Shown: positions 19,133 to 21,379 of the stretch, piece after piece
How positions within the stretch are numbered: the first letter of the stretch is position 1
Layout: each line of letters begins with the position of its first letter
Source: CAZEDU01 sp964511185
Lineage (GTDB): Bacteria > Myxococcota > Myxococcia > Myxococcales > Myxococcaceae
Assembly (NCBI GenBank): GCA_964511185.1
Contig: CAZEDU010000087.1
Span: 1 to 21,379 of the forward strand
Direction: 5' to 3'
DNA: 21,379 nucleotides
Made by a program: the position numbers and the translations under genes
Notes under the pieces: generated by a model
Seen by the model: the letters and a program-made list of their open reading frames with translations, nothing else
The model's database searches: none
Told to the model about the DNA's origin: nothing

Positions 19133-20244
19133 TAACGGCCCTTCCCCAAGAAGTCTTTGATCGACTGGTAGATCGCGTCCTTGTCGGCGATCTCCGACAG
19201 CGCCACGTTCTCGGCCTCGCCCACCGCCTCGCGCAGGTCCTTGATGAACTGCCCCGAGCCGTACGGGCTCTCCACCTGGCCGTACGCGAACTGGTTCACC
19301 TTCGGCAGGATGTCCGCCTTGAGCATCTCGATGCAGTGGCGCGTGTCGTCGGCGCTCCAGTTGTCGCCGTCGGAGAAGTGGAACGGATAGATGTTCCAGC
19401 TGCCCGACGGGTAATCGGCGTCGATCATCTCCTTACACAGCTTGTAGGCCGAGCTGATCATCGTGCCGCCCGACTCGCGCGTGTGAAAGAACGTCTCGCG
19501 GTCCACCTCGCGCGCCACCGCGTCGTGAATGATGTAGCGCGCCTCGAGCCCCTTGTACTGATGGCGCAGCCACGTATCGAGCCAGAAGCTCTCGATCCGC
19601 ACGATCTCCTTCTGCTCGTCGCCCATCGAGCCCGACACGTCCATCATGTAGACGATGACCGCGTTGGTCTCCGGTAGGTTCTCGAGCTTGTAGGAGCGGT
19701 AGCGCCGGTCTTCGCGCGTGGGGATGACGATCGGCGCCTTCGGGTCGTAGTTGCCGAGCGCGATCTGCCGCCGCAAGGCCTGCTTGAACGTGCGCTTGAA
19801 GTGGCGCAGCGACTCGGGGCCCGTGGTGTTCACCCCGGTGTATTTGATCTTGGTGGTGACGACCTTCTCTTTGCCCCGCCGCTCGATGTTCGGCAGCTGC
19901 AGCTCTTCACCCAGAATCTGCGCGAGCTCCTCGAGCGACACGTCGACTTCCAACGCGTGCTGACCTTCGCCTTGTCCCGCCTGCCCGTGCCCGTCCTGCG
20001 GCTGCACGTTGCCCGGCGCGAGCTGCTGGCCAATCTCGCCGTCGCACTGACCGACGCCGCCTTGCTCCTTGTGGCCGTACTTGAAGTGCGGAATGTCGAT
20101 GAACGGAATGGGGATGGAGATGACGTCCTTCCCCTTCTTCCCGATCATCTCGCCCTTCTGCACGTACTTGCGCAGGTTGGACTTGATCTTCCCCCGGACG
20201 ATCTCTTTGAAGCGCGAGTGGTCCTGATGAATCTTGAGGCTCAT
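19132..20244 (-). CDS. yeaH: DUF444 (YeaH/YhbH-like) protein with a von Willebrand A-type MIDAS motif
   Basis: 370 residues, starting MSLKIHQDHSRFKEIVRGKI. A basic N-terminal region (KYVQKGEMIGKKGKDVISIP) is followed by a Gly/Gln-rich linker (about 60-95), then EVDVSLEELAQILGEELQLP. The C-terminal half is a vWA-like domain with a metal-ion-dependent adhesion motif, Asp202-x-Ser204-x-Ser206 in MDVSGSMGDE, and TRESGGTMISSAYKLC and PFHFSDGDNW downstream. DUF444 proteins are encoded next to prkA and spoVR in many bacteria and are thought to act with PrkA; the activity is not known. An AGGAGG site precedes the ATG. It lies 35 nt after prkA, and its stop overlaps the spoVR start by one base. Confidence 0.93.
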   Translation of the reverse strand: MSLKIHQDHSRFKEIVRGKIKSNLRKYVQKGEMIGKKGKDVISIPIPFIDIPHFKYGHKEQGGVGQCDGEIGQQLAPGNVQPQDGHGQAGQGEGQHALEVDVSLEELAQILGEELQLPNIERRGKEKVVTTKIKYTGVNTTGPESLRHFKRTFKQALRRQIALGNYDPKAPIVIPTREDRRYRSYKLENLPETNAVIVYMMDVSGSMGDEQKEIVRIESFWLDTWLRHQYKGLEARYIIHDAVAREVDRETFFHTRESGGTMISSAYKLCKEMIDADYPSGSWNIYPFHFSDGDNWSADDTRHCIEMLKADILPKVNQFAYGQVESPYGSGQFIKDLREAVGEAENVALSEIADKDAIYQSIKDFLGKGR

Positions 20245-20279
20245 CGCCGTCCTCCTCGCGCTTTGAAGAGCGTCCTCAC

Positions 20280-21379
<1,100 letters not shown>

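Overview
The window is a GC-rich piece of a bacterial chromosome, with strong third-position GC bias and very long non-coding antisense frames. It comes from a draft or metagenomic scaffold: there are three runs of exactly ten Ns, and position 1 looks like a contig end. The gene content suggests a Myxococcota or other former deltaproteobacterial lineage. It includes a respiratory nitrate reductase with its own cytochrome c, an NtrC-type enhancer-binding regulator, a modular secreted GH88 enzyme, and a PrkA/DUF444/SpoVR cluster. This assignment is inference; no rRNA or tRNA gene is present to test it.

Layout. (1) Positions 1-113 hold a fragment of an amphi-Trp-like protein on the + strand, fused at a 9-bp shared sequence to a truncated narI on the - strand; this is probably an assembly chimera. 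(2) Positions 6929-105 (- strand) hold a nitrate-respiration operon: diheme cytochrome c (narC-like), narG, narH, narJ and narI (cut off after about 74 residues). Its genes overlap or nearly touch. (3) Positions 6930-7160 are a divergent regulatory region with two copies of the 12-bp palindrome CTCAA-NN-TTGAG, 32 bp apart, and candidate sigma-54 promoters facing both ways. (4) Positions 7161-11881 (+ strand) hold a membrane histidine kinase, a sigma-54-dependent response regulator, an unrecognised protein, a carboxymuconolactone-decarboxylase-like protein and moaA (molybdenum cofactor synthesis). (5) Positions 11919-12767 encode a cysteine-rich lipoprotein of unknown role. (6) Positions 15305-12771 (-) encode a secreted GH88 unsaturated glucuronyl hydrolase with duplicated flanking modules, and 16570-15413 (-) an M23 peptidase. 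(7) Positions 16672-17067 (+) encode a DUF488 protein. (8) Positions 21379-17068 (-) hold prkA (partial), yeaH-like, spoVR-like and a fourth unrecognised gene.

How the genes may work together. NarGHI would reduce nitrate with a molybdenum cofactor, NarJ would mature NarG, and the C-terminally anchored diheme cytochrome would exchange electrons with the complex. MoaA, encoded in the divergent operon, supplies the first step of the cofactor. The kinase/regulator pair lies back to back with the nar operon. The paired palindromes lie about 139 and 171 bp upstream of the start predicted from a sigma-54-like element. The simplest model is that this two-component system activates nar and perhaps represses or tunes itself. 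The PrkA-YeaH-SpoVR cluster is a separate conserved stress or starvation module; its fourth gene here has a perfect ribosome-binding site but a GTT where the start codon should be.

No CRISPR array, insertion sequence, phage gene, RNA gene or defence system was found. The most unusual items are the nar regulatory architecture, the non-canonical start next to spoVR, the uncharacterised genes riding in both operons, and the chimeric left end.
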